Source: Bog-756 sp963837805 | GTDB taxonomy: Bacteria; Actinomycetota; Acidimicrobiia; Acidimicrobiales; RAAP-2 | Length of the DNA: 64,000 nucleotides | Assembly (NCBI GenBank): GCA_963837805.1 | Contig: CAWIOU010000023.1 | Location: forward strand, 310,001 to 374,000 | Direction: 5' to 3' | Shown: positions 33,176 through 41,876 of the stretch, in pieces | Numbering within the stretch: the stretch's first letter is position 1 | Layout of the letters: the number at the start of each line of letters is the position of its first letter | The notes under the pieces: model-generated | The model's input: the letters and a program-made list of their open reading frames with translations, nothing else | The model's database searches: none | What the model was told of the DNA's origin: nothing | Position numbers and translations under genes: made by a program

Positions 33176-33206
33176 CGCCCCGGGTGGCCGACTCCCGGCC
33201 GGGGCC
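33176..33206 (+). terminator. GC-rich hairpin after the glycerol operon
   Basis: GGCCG-ACTCC-CGGCC (33186-33200) is flanked by C- and G-runs that extend the stem. It begins about 10-20 bp after the kinase stop. No T-tract, so tail-less termination is assumed. Confidence 0.35.
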
Positions 33207-33353
33207 CGACGGCGCCGTTCCTCCCCTCCGGCCTGGGGTCTTTCGTGCCCGGGCCATTGAACGGTGACCGGGGTGACGCCTAGTGTGGGTGGGTTACCAC
33301 GCTCGGCGCCGGGATCCTCGGAACGGGTGGGTACACGAGAGGCAGGGGAACCC

Positions 33354-34349
33354 ATGAGTACGAGCACCGGCTTCGAAACGGTGGGTCGCGGCCCGGTGGC
33401 CGCCGGCGGACCCGTTCCGTCCATCGACGAGGCGGTGGCCACGGGCCGGAACCTGCACATGGCGCTGTCCGAGGTCCTGCTGGGCACGCCCCGGGCGGTG
33501 ACCCTGGCGGTGGTGGCCGCCCTGTCCGGGAGCCACCTGCTCATCGAGGACGTGCCCGGGGTGGGCAAGACGGTGCTGGCCCGGGCCCTGGCCACCGCGC
33601 TCGGGGTCCAGCTGTCACGCGTGCAGGGCAACCCCGACCTGCTCCCGTCCGACATCACCGGTGTCACCGTGTTCTCCCCGGACACCGGGACGTGGGATTT
33701 CCGACCCGGGCCGGTGTTCGGACACGTCGTCCTCCTCGACGAGCTCAACCGGACACCGCCGCGGACCCAGTCGGCGCTGCTCGAGGCCATGGAGGAACAA
33801 CAGGTGTCGGTGGACGGCGAGTCGTGGCCGCTGCCCCGTCCCCACCTGGTCATCGGTACCCAGAACCCCATCGGTCAATTGGGCACCTACCCGTTGGTGG
33901 AGAGCCAGCTCGACCGGTTCGGGGTGGCCACGTCCATCGGCTACCCCGATCCCGAGGTCGAGACCCGTCTGGTCCTCCACAACGGCGGCCGCTACGCCCT
34001 CGACGCCCTCGTCCCGGTGGCCGATCCGGCCCAGTGGGAGCGGGCCATCAGCGCCACGGCCTCGGTGCAGGTGGTCACGGCCGTGGCCGAGTACGCCGTG
34101 TCCCTGGTCAGGGCCACCCGCTCGGCCGGGACGGTCCGCCTGGGCGCCAGCCCGCGGGCCGCCATCTCCCTGATCCGCAGCGCCCAGGCCTACGCCGTGC
34201 TCTCCGGGCGGGCCTACGTCACGCCCCAGGACGTCCAGGCCGTGGCCGTGGCCTGCCTGGCCCACCGGCTCATCGCCGAGGGCGGCGGGGGCGACGGCCC
34301 GACCCTGGTCACCCGGATCGTCGACGAGACGCCCGTCCCCCCGACGTGA
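33354..34349 (+). CDS. MoxR-family AAA+ ATPase
   Basis: 331 residues from the ATG at 33354, with GGCAGGGGA upstream. Walker A GVGKT is at 69-73, Walker B VVLLDELNR with Asp129-Glu130, then sensor motif VIGTQNPIGQLGTYPLVESQLDRF and the C-terminal ASPRAAISLIRSAQAYA lid helix with the sensor-2 Arg. MoxR ATPases act as chaperones for metal or cofactor insertion and for assembling complexes; MoxR-DUF58-transglutaminase triplets, as here, are widely conserved but the target is unknown. Confidence 0.93.
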   Translation: MSTSTGFETVGRGPVAAGGPVPSIDEAVATGRNLHMALSEVLLGTPRAVTLAVVAALSGSHLLIEDVPGVGKTVLARALATALGVQLSRVQGNPDLLPSDITGVTVFSPDTGTWDFRPGPVFGHVVLLDELNRTPPRTQSALLEAMEEQQVSVDGESWPLPRPHLVIGTQNPIGQLGTYPLVESQLDRFGVATSIGYPDPEVETRLVLHNGGRYALDALVPVADPAQWERAISATASVQVVTAVAEYAVSLVRATRSAGTVRLGASPRAAISLIRSAQAYAVLSGRAYVTPQDVQAVAVACLAHRLIAEGGGGDGPTLVTRIVDETPVPPT

Positions 34350-35560
34350 GCCCGCGGCGCACCGACCGCCGCACACTGGTGTGGCGCACGGTCAACGCCA
34401 CCACGACGGGCCTGCTGGCCGGCCTGGTGGCGGTGATCGCCGTCCGGACCGTCTTCGGGCCCGCGGTCGTGGTCGCCGGCGCCGTCGTCGGGCTCCTGGC
34501 CATGCTGGCCGGGGTGATCGTCTCCTGGGGGGTGTTCGCCCGTCGATCGGCCCGTCGCCACCGCTCCTCGTTCCCTGACCGGTACGTGGTCAGGTCGCGG
34601 CTGCACCCGGTGGCCTGGTTGGCGCCGGTGGTCGGCAGCGTGGTGGCCGTCCTGGCCTGGGCCGGGGTGGCCCATTCGAGCGGATCGGGGTGGGTGCAGG
34701 CCATCGGGGCCCTGTTGGCCGCGGTGCTGGCCACCGGGCTGGTGGCCCCCCTCTTCCCGGCGCGACGTGCGGTGGTCACCTGCACCGGCTGCCCCTCGGA
34801 CAGCGAGGCCGGGCGGCCGGTGGAGGTGACCATGACGGCCAGCGGGCCGGTCCGGGTCCGACCCCGGCATCCGACGGGCCCGGCGGCCCGGGCGGCCGGC
34901 GCCCCCCGCGGGCCGCGGGAGGTCGAGGTGGTGTTCACCCCGGCGCGGCGGGGGGTGCTCGACGCCGTCGTGGTCGAGCTGGCCTCGTGCGCGCCGTTCG
35001 GGCTGCTCTGGTGGGCCCGGGAGGTCGAGGTCCCGCTGCCCCGGCCGCTGCACGTGGCGCCGCGGTTCGGGGAGGCGACCCCGTTGGAGAGCCTGCCCGA
35101 GACCTCGACCGGGGATGCCCCGCTCCGGGTGCCGTCCGGGGCCGGTGAGCCCCGCGGGGTTCGGCCGTACCGCCCCGGCGACATCCGCCGGTCGATCCAC
35201 TGGCCGGCCACGTCCCACGTCGGATCCCTGATGGTGCGGGAGAAGGAACGCCAGACCGACGACCCCATCGTCATCGACCTCGCCCTGCCCGCCGATCCCC
35301 TGGCCGCCGAGGCCGAGACGGAACGGGTGATGGCCTCCCTCTCCCAGTACCTGGTCCGGGGCCGGCCGGTGGTGCTCGGCACCCTCGAAGCCGACGGCCA
35401 CGTGGTCCGGGTGGTGCGCGACCGGATCGACCTCGGGCGACGGCTGGCCCGTGCCCGGGTACCCACGCTCCCCGGGACCGGCTCGACCGCCGGAGCACAG
35501 CCGACCGGCGGAGCGCAGCCGACCGGGGAACCGGATGGCACACGACGGGGACGGCCATGA
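34346..35560 (+). CDS. DUF58 domain membrane protein
   Basis: 404 residues from a GTG overlapping the MoxR stop (GTGA). Two hydrophobic segments near residues 15-55 and 88-135 anchor it. The DUF58 motif is GVRPYRPGDIRRSIHWPATSHVG (in two parts: GVRPYRPGD and IRRSIHWPATS), followed by MVREKERQTDDPIVIDLAL, a von-Willebrand-A-like start. Tail from 380 is repetitive (AGAQPTGGAQPTGEPDG). It normally works with MoxR and a transglutaminase-like partner at the cell envelope. Confidence 0.9.
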   Translation: MSPRRTDRRTLVWRTVNATTTGLLAGLVAVIAVRTVFGPAVVVAGAVVGLLAMLAGVIVSWGVFARRSARRHRSSFPDRYVVRSRLHPVAWLAPVVGSVVAVLAWAGVAHSSGSGWVQAIGALLAAVLATGLVAPLFPARRAVVTCTGCPSDSEAGRPVEVTMTASGPVRVRPRHPTGPAARAAGAPRGPREVEVVFTPARRGVLDAVVVELASCAPFGLLWWAREVEVPLPRPLHVAPRFGEATPLESLPETSTGDAPLRVPSGAGEPRGVRPYRPGDIRRSIHWPATSHVGSLMVREKERQTDDPIVIDLALPADPLAAEAETERVMASLSQYLVRGRPVVLGTLEADGHVVRVVRDRIDLGRRLARARVPTLPGTGSTAGAQPTGGAQPTGEPDGTRRGRP

Positions 35561-37725
35561 CCCTGTGGCAGCGGGTCGTCCAGGCCAACAAGCCGGGTCC
35601 GCCCGAGCACTCAGTGCCCTTCCGGGTGGCTTCGGCGGCCACGGTGGTGGTGGCCGCGGCCGCCTGTTGGAGCCAGGGCGAGCTGAGCCCGGCCATGGCC
35701 GGGTTCGCCATCGTGGCCACCGTGGTCGGCAACGCCCTCTCCTACTGGCGCCGGGAGCGGCCGTGGCCGGCGGTCAAGCCCATCCTGGCCGTCTGCGCCC
35801 TGGGCGGCTTCGTCTGGTTCATCACCACGGTCACCCGCACGGCCACCCCGGGGGACATCTCGACGGTGGAGAGCCCACTGGCCGTGCTCTTCGCCTGGGT
35901 GCTGTGCACCCACGCCTTCGACGTGCCCGCCCGGCGTGACGTCGCCTACTCGCTGGCCGGTTCGGCCGCCCTGATGGCGGTGGCCGCCGCCCAGTCGGTC
36001 GATCTCGCCCTCGGCGTCTACGTCGTGGCCTGGGTGGCGTTCGGGCTGTGGGGCCTGGTGGCCATGTGGCAGTCGATGTCCGGCACCCGCGGCGTCCCGT
36101 GGCTCACCGTAGGCGCCGCCGGGTTGGCCGTGCTGGTGGTGGCGGCGCTGCTGGTGGCCGTGCTGCCGGCGCCCAAGGTGTCCACGTCGCTCATCTTCCC
36201 CTCGTCGTCGGCCGGGTCCCCGCCGGTCGACACCCCCAACAACCTCACCGACGGCTCGGCGTCCCTGCCCGCCCATGCGGCCAGTCCGTCCGGCCCCACC
36301 CGGGTGGGGGGCTACCTCGGTTTCGCCAAATCACTCGACACCGGCGTGCGGGCCTCGCTCGGGAACCAGGTGGTCATGCGGGTACGGGCCAGCCGGCCCA
36401 GCTTCTGGGTGGGGCAGAGCTACGACACGTGGAACGGGCAGAGCTGGCTGGAGTCGGCTCCGGCCAAGGGCCAGGGCGTGGTCAAACTGGACACCGGGTC
36501 GCCGTTCGAGATCCCGCTGAGCCCGGACCAGCAGGCGGTCGAATCCTCCGGAGACACCGACATCCAGACCTTCTACGTGGCCCAGTCGGGACCCAACCTG
36601 GTGTTCCACGCCGACAACGCCGAGCGGGTCTACATCCAGTCGCGCTCCCTGTTCATGACCGGGGACGGCACCATCGTCTCGACCACCTCGATGGGGGCCG
36701 GGACCATCTACACGGTGGTCTCCGCCGACAGCACGGCCACCCCGGCGCAGCTGCGGGCCGACACCGAACCGGTGGCGCCGAACGACGACGAGGTGGACGC
36801 CCTCAGCCGTAACCAGTTCGCCCGCTATCTCCAGCTGCCCCATGCCTACCCGCGGGTGGACGCCCTGGCCCGCTCCATCACCGCCGGCATCCCGGGCACC
36901 GCCGCCGCCGACCCCCACACCTACGACAAGGTCGAGGCCATCGAGGGGTGGATGGCCGACCACATCCGGTACACCACCGACATCCCGCCGCTGCCCGCCG
37001 GGGCCGACGCGGTGAGCAGCTTCCTCTTCGGCACCCGGCTGGGCTTCTGCGAGCAGATCTCCACGGCCACGGTGGTCATGCTGCGGTCACTCGGCATCCC
37101 GGCCCGAGAGACGGTGGGCTACGTGCCCGGCTCCTACGACCCGATCACCGATCTCTACGACGTGCAGGCCAAGGACGCCCACGCCTGGGTGCAGGTGTGG
37201 TTCCCCGGCTACGGCTGGCAGAACTTCGACCCCACGGCCGACGTCCCGCTGGCCAACCCCTCCCCCGGCTCGGTCCTGGCCCGCACCGCCGGCCGGGTGC
37301 TCGCCCACCTCCCGTGGATCCCGATCGGCATCGTCGCCACCCTGGTGGCGACGGTCCTCGAGGTGCGGCGGCGGCGGTTGCGGCGCCCGCCCACCTGGGC
37401 CCACCAGATCGCCGCCGATCTCGAGCGGGGCGGGGCCCGCGTGGGCAGCCGGCGACTGGTCAACGAGACGTTGTCGGCCTACGGGATACGGCTGGCGGCG
37501 GGCGACGAGCGGTACGGTGCCGGCCTGATCGGGTCAACCCAATTGGTGGAGCGCTACACCTACGGCGGCGTGGAACCCTCGGCCGAGCAGATCGGCGCCG
37601 CCCTCGACTGCTCCCGCCGCTACCGACAGGCGTCCCGGCGCAGGCGGCCGGGGGTTGGGCCTCACGACCGCGACACGGCCAGCGCCTCGTCGAACGAGGC
37701 CCCGGCGGCCAGCAGGGGGCGGTAG
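35557..37725 (+). CDS. Transglutaminase-like membrane protein (TgpA type)
   Basis: 722 residues, coupled to the DUF58 gene by ATGA. Six or so hydrophobic helices fill residues 20-205, an extracellular part follows, and a further helix lies near 580-600. The papain-like triad is complete: Cys498 (LGFCEQIS), His542 (DAHAWVQVWFPGYGW) and Asp558 (FDPTAD). A DUF4129-like C-terminal region follows. It likely cleaves or cross-links a peptide outside the membrane. Its 3' end overlaps the end of the convergent ferredoxin-reductase gene by 64 bp, so the Ser/Arg-rich last 20 residues may be read-through. Confidence 0.9.
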   Translation: MTLWQRVVQANKPGPPEHSVPFRVASAATVVVAAAACWSQGELSPAMAGFAIVATVVGNALSYWRRERPWPAVKPILAVCALGGFVWFITTVTRTATPGDISTVESPLAVLFAWVLCTHAFDVPARRDVAYSLAGSAALMAVAAAQSVDLALGVYVVAWVAFGLWGLVAMWQSMSGTRGVPWLTVGAAGLAVLVVAALLVAVLPAPKVSTSLIFPSSSAGSPPVDTPNNLTDGSASLPAHAASPSGPTRVGGYLGFAKSLDTGVRASLGNQVVMRVRASRPSFWVGQSYDTWNGQSWLESAPAKGQGVVKLDTGSPFEIPLSPDQQAVESSGDTDIQTFYVAQSGPNLVFHADNAERVYIQSRSLFMTGDGTIVSTTSMGAGTIYTVVSADSTATPAQLRADTEPVAPNDDEVDALSRNQFARYLQLPHAYPRVDALARSITAGIPGTAAADPHTYDKVEAIEGWMADHIRYTTDIPPLPAGADAVSSFLFGTRLGFCEQISTATVVMLRSLGIPARETVGYVPGSYDPITDLYDVQAKDAHAWVQVWFPGYGWQNFDPTADVPLANPSPGSVLARTAGRVLAHLPWIPIGIVATLVATVLEVRRRRLRRPPTWAHQIAADLERGGARVGSRRLVNETLSAYGIRLAAGDERYGAGLIGSTQLVERYTYGGVEPSAEQIGAALDCSRRYRQASRRRRPGVGPHDRDTASASSNEAPAASRGR

Positions 37726-38897
37726 GCCATCAGGTGGCGGGGGCGGCTGAAGGCCAGGGCGGCCCGCAGCCGGTCGCCCCGACGGTAGAGGGCCACCAGC
37801 TTCCCCTCCTCCACCGAGCCTTCGACCACGACCACTTCGTCGTCGCGACCGGGGAGGCCGATCATCTGGATCTTGGTCTGGTACTGATCGGACCAGAAGA
37901 ACGGAACGGGGTCGTAGGGCTGGGCGGCGGCCGATCCGGCCAGCAGGTTGCGGGCCGAGGCGGCACCTCCTTCGGCGGCGTTGGTCCAGTGCTCGACCCG
38001 CAGCGTCTCGCCCAGCCCGGGATGGGTCCACCGGGCCACGTCCCCGGCGGCGACCACGTTGTCGGCGGCGAACAGCGTCTCGGTGCAGACCACCCCGTTG
38101 TCGAGGGTCAGGCCCGCACCGGCCAGCCAGTCGACGGCGGGGACCACGCCGATGCCCACCACCACCAGATCCGCCTCCAGGTCGGTCCCGTCGACCAGGT
38201 GGACCACCAGGGGCGACGGCCCGCCGGGATCGGACGTGACCCGGTCGACACCGACCCCGGTGAGGACGGCCACGCCGTGGTCGCGATGGAGCTGGGCACT
38301 GGCCTCGCCCATCTGGGGCCCCAGCACCCCGGCCAGGGGGGTGGGCAGGGCCTCGACCACGGTGACCCGGGCCCCGATGCCGTGGCTGGTGGCCGCCACC
38401 TCCGAGCCGATGAAGCCGGCCCCGATGACCACCACCCGGGGCTCCGGCCCCGCCGCTTCGAGGTCGGCCCGGATGGCCAGGCAGTCGTCGAGGGTGCGCA
38501 GGACGTGGACCCCGCCCATGCCCTCGGTGCCCGGCAGGACCCGGGGCTGGGCCCCGGTGGCCACGATGAGGCCGCCGTAGTGGAGCTCACGCCCGTCGTC
38601 ACAGAGAAGCGTCTGCGCTCCGGTGTCGAGTGACAGCGCCCGGCGCCCGAGGCGGAACTCGAGCCCGAGGGTGTCGAGCTTGTCCGGCGCGTGGTGATGG
38701 ATGCGCTCGACGTCCCAGGCGCCGGCCAGCACCTGCTTGGACAGCGGGGGGCGGTCGTAGGGCGGGTGGAGCTCGTCGCCGATGATGATCACCGGTCCGG
38801 CATGGCCCTCGTGTCGGATCTCCTCGGCGGCGCGCAGGCCGGCCAGGGAGGCGCCGACCACGACGATGGTCGAGTCGTTGTCCTGGGGGTCGCTCAC
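37662..38897 (-). CDS. FAD/NAD ferredoxin reductase
   Basis: 411 residues. FAD-binding VVVGASLAGLRAAEEIR near the N-terminus, the NAD-binding VVVIGAGFIGSEVAATSHGIGARVTVVE around 150-177, and the DNVVAAGDVARWTHP motif plus DPVPFFWSDQYQTKIQMIG at the C-terminus are typical of rubredoxin/putidaredoxin-reductase-like enzymes that serve P450s and dioxygenases. It could supply the [3Fe-4S] ferredoxin of the P450 27 kb away; no other reductase of this type is seen here. It is preceded by the MBL-fold gene with a 6-bp gap, so the two form an operon. Confidence 0.93.
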   Translation of the reverse strand: MSDPQDNDSTIVVVGASLAGLRAAEEIRHEGHAGPVIIIGDELHPPYDRPPLSKQVLAGAWDVERIHHHAPDKLDTLGLEFRLGRRALSLDTGAQTLLCDDGRELHYGGLIVATGAQPRVLPGTEGMGGVHVLRTLDDCLAIRADLEAAGPEPRVVVIGAGFIGSEVAATSHGIGARVTVVEALPTPLAGVLGPQMGEASAQLHRDHGVAVLTGVGVDRVTSDPGGPSPLVVHLVDGTDLEADLVVVGIGVVPAVDWLAGAGLTLDNGVVCTETLFAADNVVAAGDVARWTHPGLGETLRVEHWTNAAEGGAASARNLLAGSAAAQPYDPVPFFWSDQYQTKIQMIGLPGRDDEVVVVEGSVEEGKLVALYRRGDRLRAALAFSRPRHLMAYRPLLAAGASFDEALAVSRS

Positions 38898-38903
38898 CGT
38901 CGC

Positions 38904-39659
38904 TCAGCTCCCGAACATCGTCCGCCACTGTTCGGGCGTGCGCAGGCGGAACACGTAGTTGTGCTCGCGGGTGTACCCCATGGTGGCCGACGGTTCGGGT
39001 GAGTAGAGGTGACCGGGGAAGAGCACAGTGTCGTCGGGCACCTGGGCCAGTTTGGTGGTCAGCGACTCGTACAGTGCATCGGGATCGCCGCCGGGCAGGT
39101 CGGTCCGCCCGCACCCGTCGAGGAACAGGGTGTCGCCCGCCACCAGACGGCCGTCGACCAGGAAGCACTGGCTCCCGGGTGTGTGGCCCGGCGTGTGGAC
39201 CATGGTGATGGGGACGGTGCCGACCTCGACCACGTCTCCGCTGTGGTGGGTGGCCAGCTCGTCGACGCCGACACCGGTGGAGCGGGCCACCCAGGGTGCC
39301 TCGTCGGCCTGGACGTGGATCGGCACCGGGGCCACCTCGAGCAGCCGGGTGATGCCCTCGACGCCCCATCCCATCATGTCGCCCCCGACATGGTCGGGGT
39401 GGTAGTGGGTGGCCAGGGCGCCGACGCACTCCATGCCGTCGGCCCGGAGGATTCCGAGCAGGTCGTCGACACCGTAGGCGGGGTCGACGATGACCGCCTC
39501 GCCGGTCTCCCGGTCCCCGATCAGGTAGACGAAGTTGACCATCTGCCGGGCCACCTGATCGTCGGCGGCGAAGTCGCGTCCGGAGAGGAGTTGGCGGAAG
39601 TAGAGACGGTCGGTGTCAGGAGAAGGCATGGGCTCGGGGGCAGCGTCGGTCACGGCCAC
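38904..39659 (-). CDS. Metallo-beta-lactamase-fold hydrolase (glyoxalase II / persulfide dioxygenase type)
   Basis: 251 residues from a GTG at 39659; an ATG at 39629 gives 241 residues and may be the real start. Metal motif HYHPDH (ATHYHPDHVGGD), then TPGHTPGS, LVAGDTLFLDGCGRTDLPGG and PGHLYSPEP supply the His/Asp ligands. The DGCGRTDLPGGD segment is a mark of persulfide dioxygenase and glyoxalase II relatives. The substrate is likely a glutathione-like or mycothiol thioester or persulfide; not decided by sequence. Confidence 0.9.
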   Translation of the reverse strand: MAVTDAAPEPMPSPDTDRLYFRQLLSGRDFAADDQVARQMVNFVYLIGDRETGEAVIVDPAYGVDDLLGILRADGMECVGALATHYHPDHVGGDMMGWGVEGITRLLEVAPVPIHVQADEAPWVARSTGVGVDELATHHSGDVVEVGTVPITMVHTPGHTPGSQCFLVDGRLVAGDTLFLDGCGRTDLPGGDPDALYESLTTKLAQVPDDTVLFPGHLYSPEPSATMGYTREHNYVFRLRTPEQWRTMFGS

Positions 39660-39723
39660 ACCTTATGGGCGACGACGCGACGGTTGCCCAATCGGCGGAG
39701 CCGGAACCTCGGCCCTCCGAGTC

Positions 39724-39750
39724 GTCCCGACCGTCCCGACCGTCCCGACC
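39724..39750. repeat. Three 9-bp tandem repeats
   Basis: GTCCCGACC occurs at 39724, 39733 and 39742, with a partial fourth copy. They lie in the 196-bp gap between the divergent MBL-fold and acyl-CoA ligase genes, close to where promoters must lie. Confidence 0.6.
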
Positions 39751-39855
39751 TTCCCGGGAGTACGATCACGGCGCCGGCGTCCGGGTCCGGCAGGGTGACG
39801 GCCGGAGGACGGGTACGACCCCAACCGTTCCGATCGAGCAAGAGGAGTGGCAGCG

Positions 39856-41463
39856 ATGGGCAGCGACCAGTCGGACCAGGCGCCACCGACGGACGCGGCC
39901 GACCACCGGTCGGCGTCCGCCATGTTGCGGACATGGGCCCGGGCCACCCCCGACGCGCCCATGCTCACCGAGGGCTCCACCACCCTTACCTGGTCCGAGG
40001 TCTTCGACCGAGCCGTCCGGGTCAGCCACGCCCTGGTCCAAGAAGGAGTGTCGGCCGCCGACCGGGTGGCCTTCCTGGACAGGAACGGTATCGAGTACTT
40101 CGAGGTCTTCTTCGGCTGTGCACTGCTCGGCGCGGTGAGCGTGGCCGTCAACTGGCGGCTGGCTCCGGCCGAGATGGCCACCATCATCGACGACGCCCAG
40201 GCCAGTGTGGTGTTCTACGGGACCGACTACACCGCGGCGGCCAAGGAGGTGAGGCCCATGGTCGACTGCGTCCGCACCTGGGTCCCCCTCGACCAGTTCG
40301 CCCGGTGGCGGGACGCCGACGCGCCCGCTCAGCGGTCGGACCCGGGCTTCGAGCCGGATCCGGACGACGTGGTCACCCAGTTGTACACCTCGGGGACCAC
40401 CGGCCTCCCCAAGGGGGCGATGATCTCCGGGCAGAACATCTCGTGCATCCTGACCGAGGCCGACCAGGTCTTCCGCATCGGCTCCGACACCGTCTCGCTG
40501 GTGGCCATGCCGTTGTTCCACATCGGCGGAACCGGGTGGGCCCTGTGCGGCATGTCCCGCGGCGGTCACTCGATCATCCTGAGGGACATGGATCCCGCCG
40601 CCGCGCTCAGGCTCATCGAGGAGCACCGGATCACCGAGATGTTCGTCGTCCCGGCTGTCCTGATGTTCGTGCTGGCCACTCCGGAGCTGGCCACCACCGA
40701 TGTCAGCTCGCTGCGCACCGTCTTCTACGGTGCCTCACCGATCAGCGAGGACGTGCTGGTGCGATCCATGAGCGCGCTGGGCTGCAATTTCGCCCAGGTG
40801 TACGGCCTCACCGAGACGTCCGGCGCCATCACCTCCCTGATGCCGACGGACCACGATCCGGACGGGCCGCGCTCCCATCTCCTCCGATCGGCCGGGCGGC
40901 CCTTCGATCACGTGGAGCTCCGGATCGTCGACACGGCCACGGGCGAGACCCTCCCGGCGGGCGAGGTGGGCGAGATCTGGACCCGTTCCGACCAGAACAT
41001 GCTCGGCTACTGGAACAAGCCCGAGGAGACCGCGGCCGCGCTCGACGCCGAGGGCTGGTTCCGGACCGGGGATGCCGGGTGGTTGGACGACGAGGGGTAC
41101 CTGTTCCTGCACGACCGGATCAAGGACATGATCGTCTCCGGCGGGGAGAACATCTACCCGGCCGAGGTCGAGAACGCGCTCCTGGCCCACCCGGCGGTGA
41201 CCGACGCCGCCGTCATCGGAGTGCCCGACGACCGATGGGGCGAGACGGTGAAGGCCATCGTGGTCAGATCACCCGATGCGTCCGAGGACGACGAGGGTCT
41301 GGCCATGGACATCATCGCCGCCACCCGGTCGCGACTGGCCCACTACAAGTGCCCGACATCGGTCGACTTCGTCGACGTCCTGCCCCGGAATCCCTCGGGC
41401 AAGGTGCTCAAGCGTGAGCTCCGCCAGCCGTACTGGGTCGACCGGGAGCGCAATATCCACTGA
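39856..41463 (+). CDS. Acyl-CoA ligase (ANL superfamily, FadD-like)
   Basis: 535 residues from the ATG at 39856, with AGAGGAG eight bases upstream; a GTG at 39847 is in frame. P-loop YTSGTTGLPKG, VYGLTETSGAI, EGWFRTGDAGWLDD, DRIKDMIVSGGENIYPAEVE and PRNPSGKVLKRELRQPYW are all complete and of normal spacing. It resembles medium/long-chain fatty-acid or aryl/steroid acid CoA ligases. It is monocistronic and converges on xseB, whose frame runs into its 3' end on the other strand. Confidence 0.92.
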   Translation: MGSDQSDQAPPTDAADHRSASAMLRTWARATPDAPMLTEGSTTLTWSEVFDRAVRVSHALVQEGVSAADRVAFLDRNGIEYFEVFFGCALLGAVSVAVNWRLAPAEMATIIDDAQASVVFYGTDYTAAAKEVRPMVDCVRTWVPLDQFARWRDADAPAQRSDPGFEPDPDDVVTQLYTSGTTGLPKGAMISGQNISCILTEADQVFRIGSDTVSLVAMPLFHIGGTGWALCGMSRGGHSIILRDMDPAAALRLIEEHRITEMFVVPAVLMFVLATPELATTDVSSLRTVFYGASPISEDVLVRSMSALGCNFAQVYGLTETSGAITSLMPTDHDPDGPRSHLLRSAGRPFDHVELRIVDTATGETLPAGEVGEIWTRSDQNMLGYWNKPEETAAALDAEGWFRTGDAGWLDDEGYLFLHDRIKDMIVSGGENIYPAEVENALLAHPAVTDAAVIGVPDDRWGETVKAIVVRSPDASEDDEGLAMDIIAATRSRLAHYKCPTSVDFVDVLPRNPSGKVLKRELRQPYWVDRERNIH

Positions 41464-41876
41464 CTGCAGTCGGGGGGGCCGGTTGGCCACCGGACGGGCC
41501 TGTGATCAGAAGAGGCCCGGGGACGTGTCGTCCTCGGGGGAGGCGGCTCCCCGTCGTTTTCGAAAGCCGGGTCTTCCTCGATGTCGACCTCGATGACCTC
41601 GACCACACCGACGTCGGGCTGTCCGATGGCCTCCAGCCGGGGCACGAGCTCCTCCACCTGGATGCGGGTCCGTCGCAGCCGGCGGTCGAGCTCGTCGACG
41701 ATGTCGGTGGCCCGCTGCAACTGCTCGACCAGTCGGTCGACGTCGATCACGCCGGTCTCGAACTCCTCGATGATGGCGTCGAGCTCGGCACCGGCATCGG
41801 AGTAGCTCAACTCACCCACACCGCCCGACTCGTCCTCGGGTCCGGCGGTGCTGCCGCCTCCACTCGTCGATGCCAT
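41343..41876 (-). CDS. xseB: Exodeoxyribonuclease VII small subunit with an unusual C-terminal extension
   Basis: 177 residues from the ATG at 41876, which overlaps the xseA stop as TGATG; a GTG at 41879 is also possible. The XseB coiled-coil is LSYSDAGAELDAIIEEFETG and VDRLVEQLQRATDIVDELDRRLRRTRIQVEEL, residues 22-80. Normal XseB is ~80 residues. Here the frame stays open for ~95 more, through an acidic stretch, the intergenic DNA, and 121 bp antisense to the acyl-CoA ligase gene. The extension is probably unconserved, or a stop was lost. Confidence 0.82.
   Translation of the reverse strand: MASTSGGGSTAGPEDESGGVGELSYSDAGAELDAIIEEFETGVIDVDRLVEQLQRATDIVDELDRRLRRTRIQVEELVPRLEAIGQPDVGVVEVIEVDIEEDPAFENDGEPPPPRTTRPRASSDHRPVRWPTGPPDCSQWILRSRSTQYGWRSSRLSTLPEGFRGRTSTKSTDVGHL

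Noticed and set aside
41343..41560. XseB extension as a genuine added domain
   Set aside because: The sequence is low in structure and partly antisense to a conserved gene; treated as read-through unless conservation is shown.
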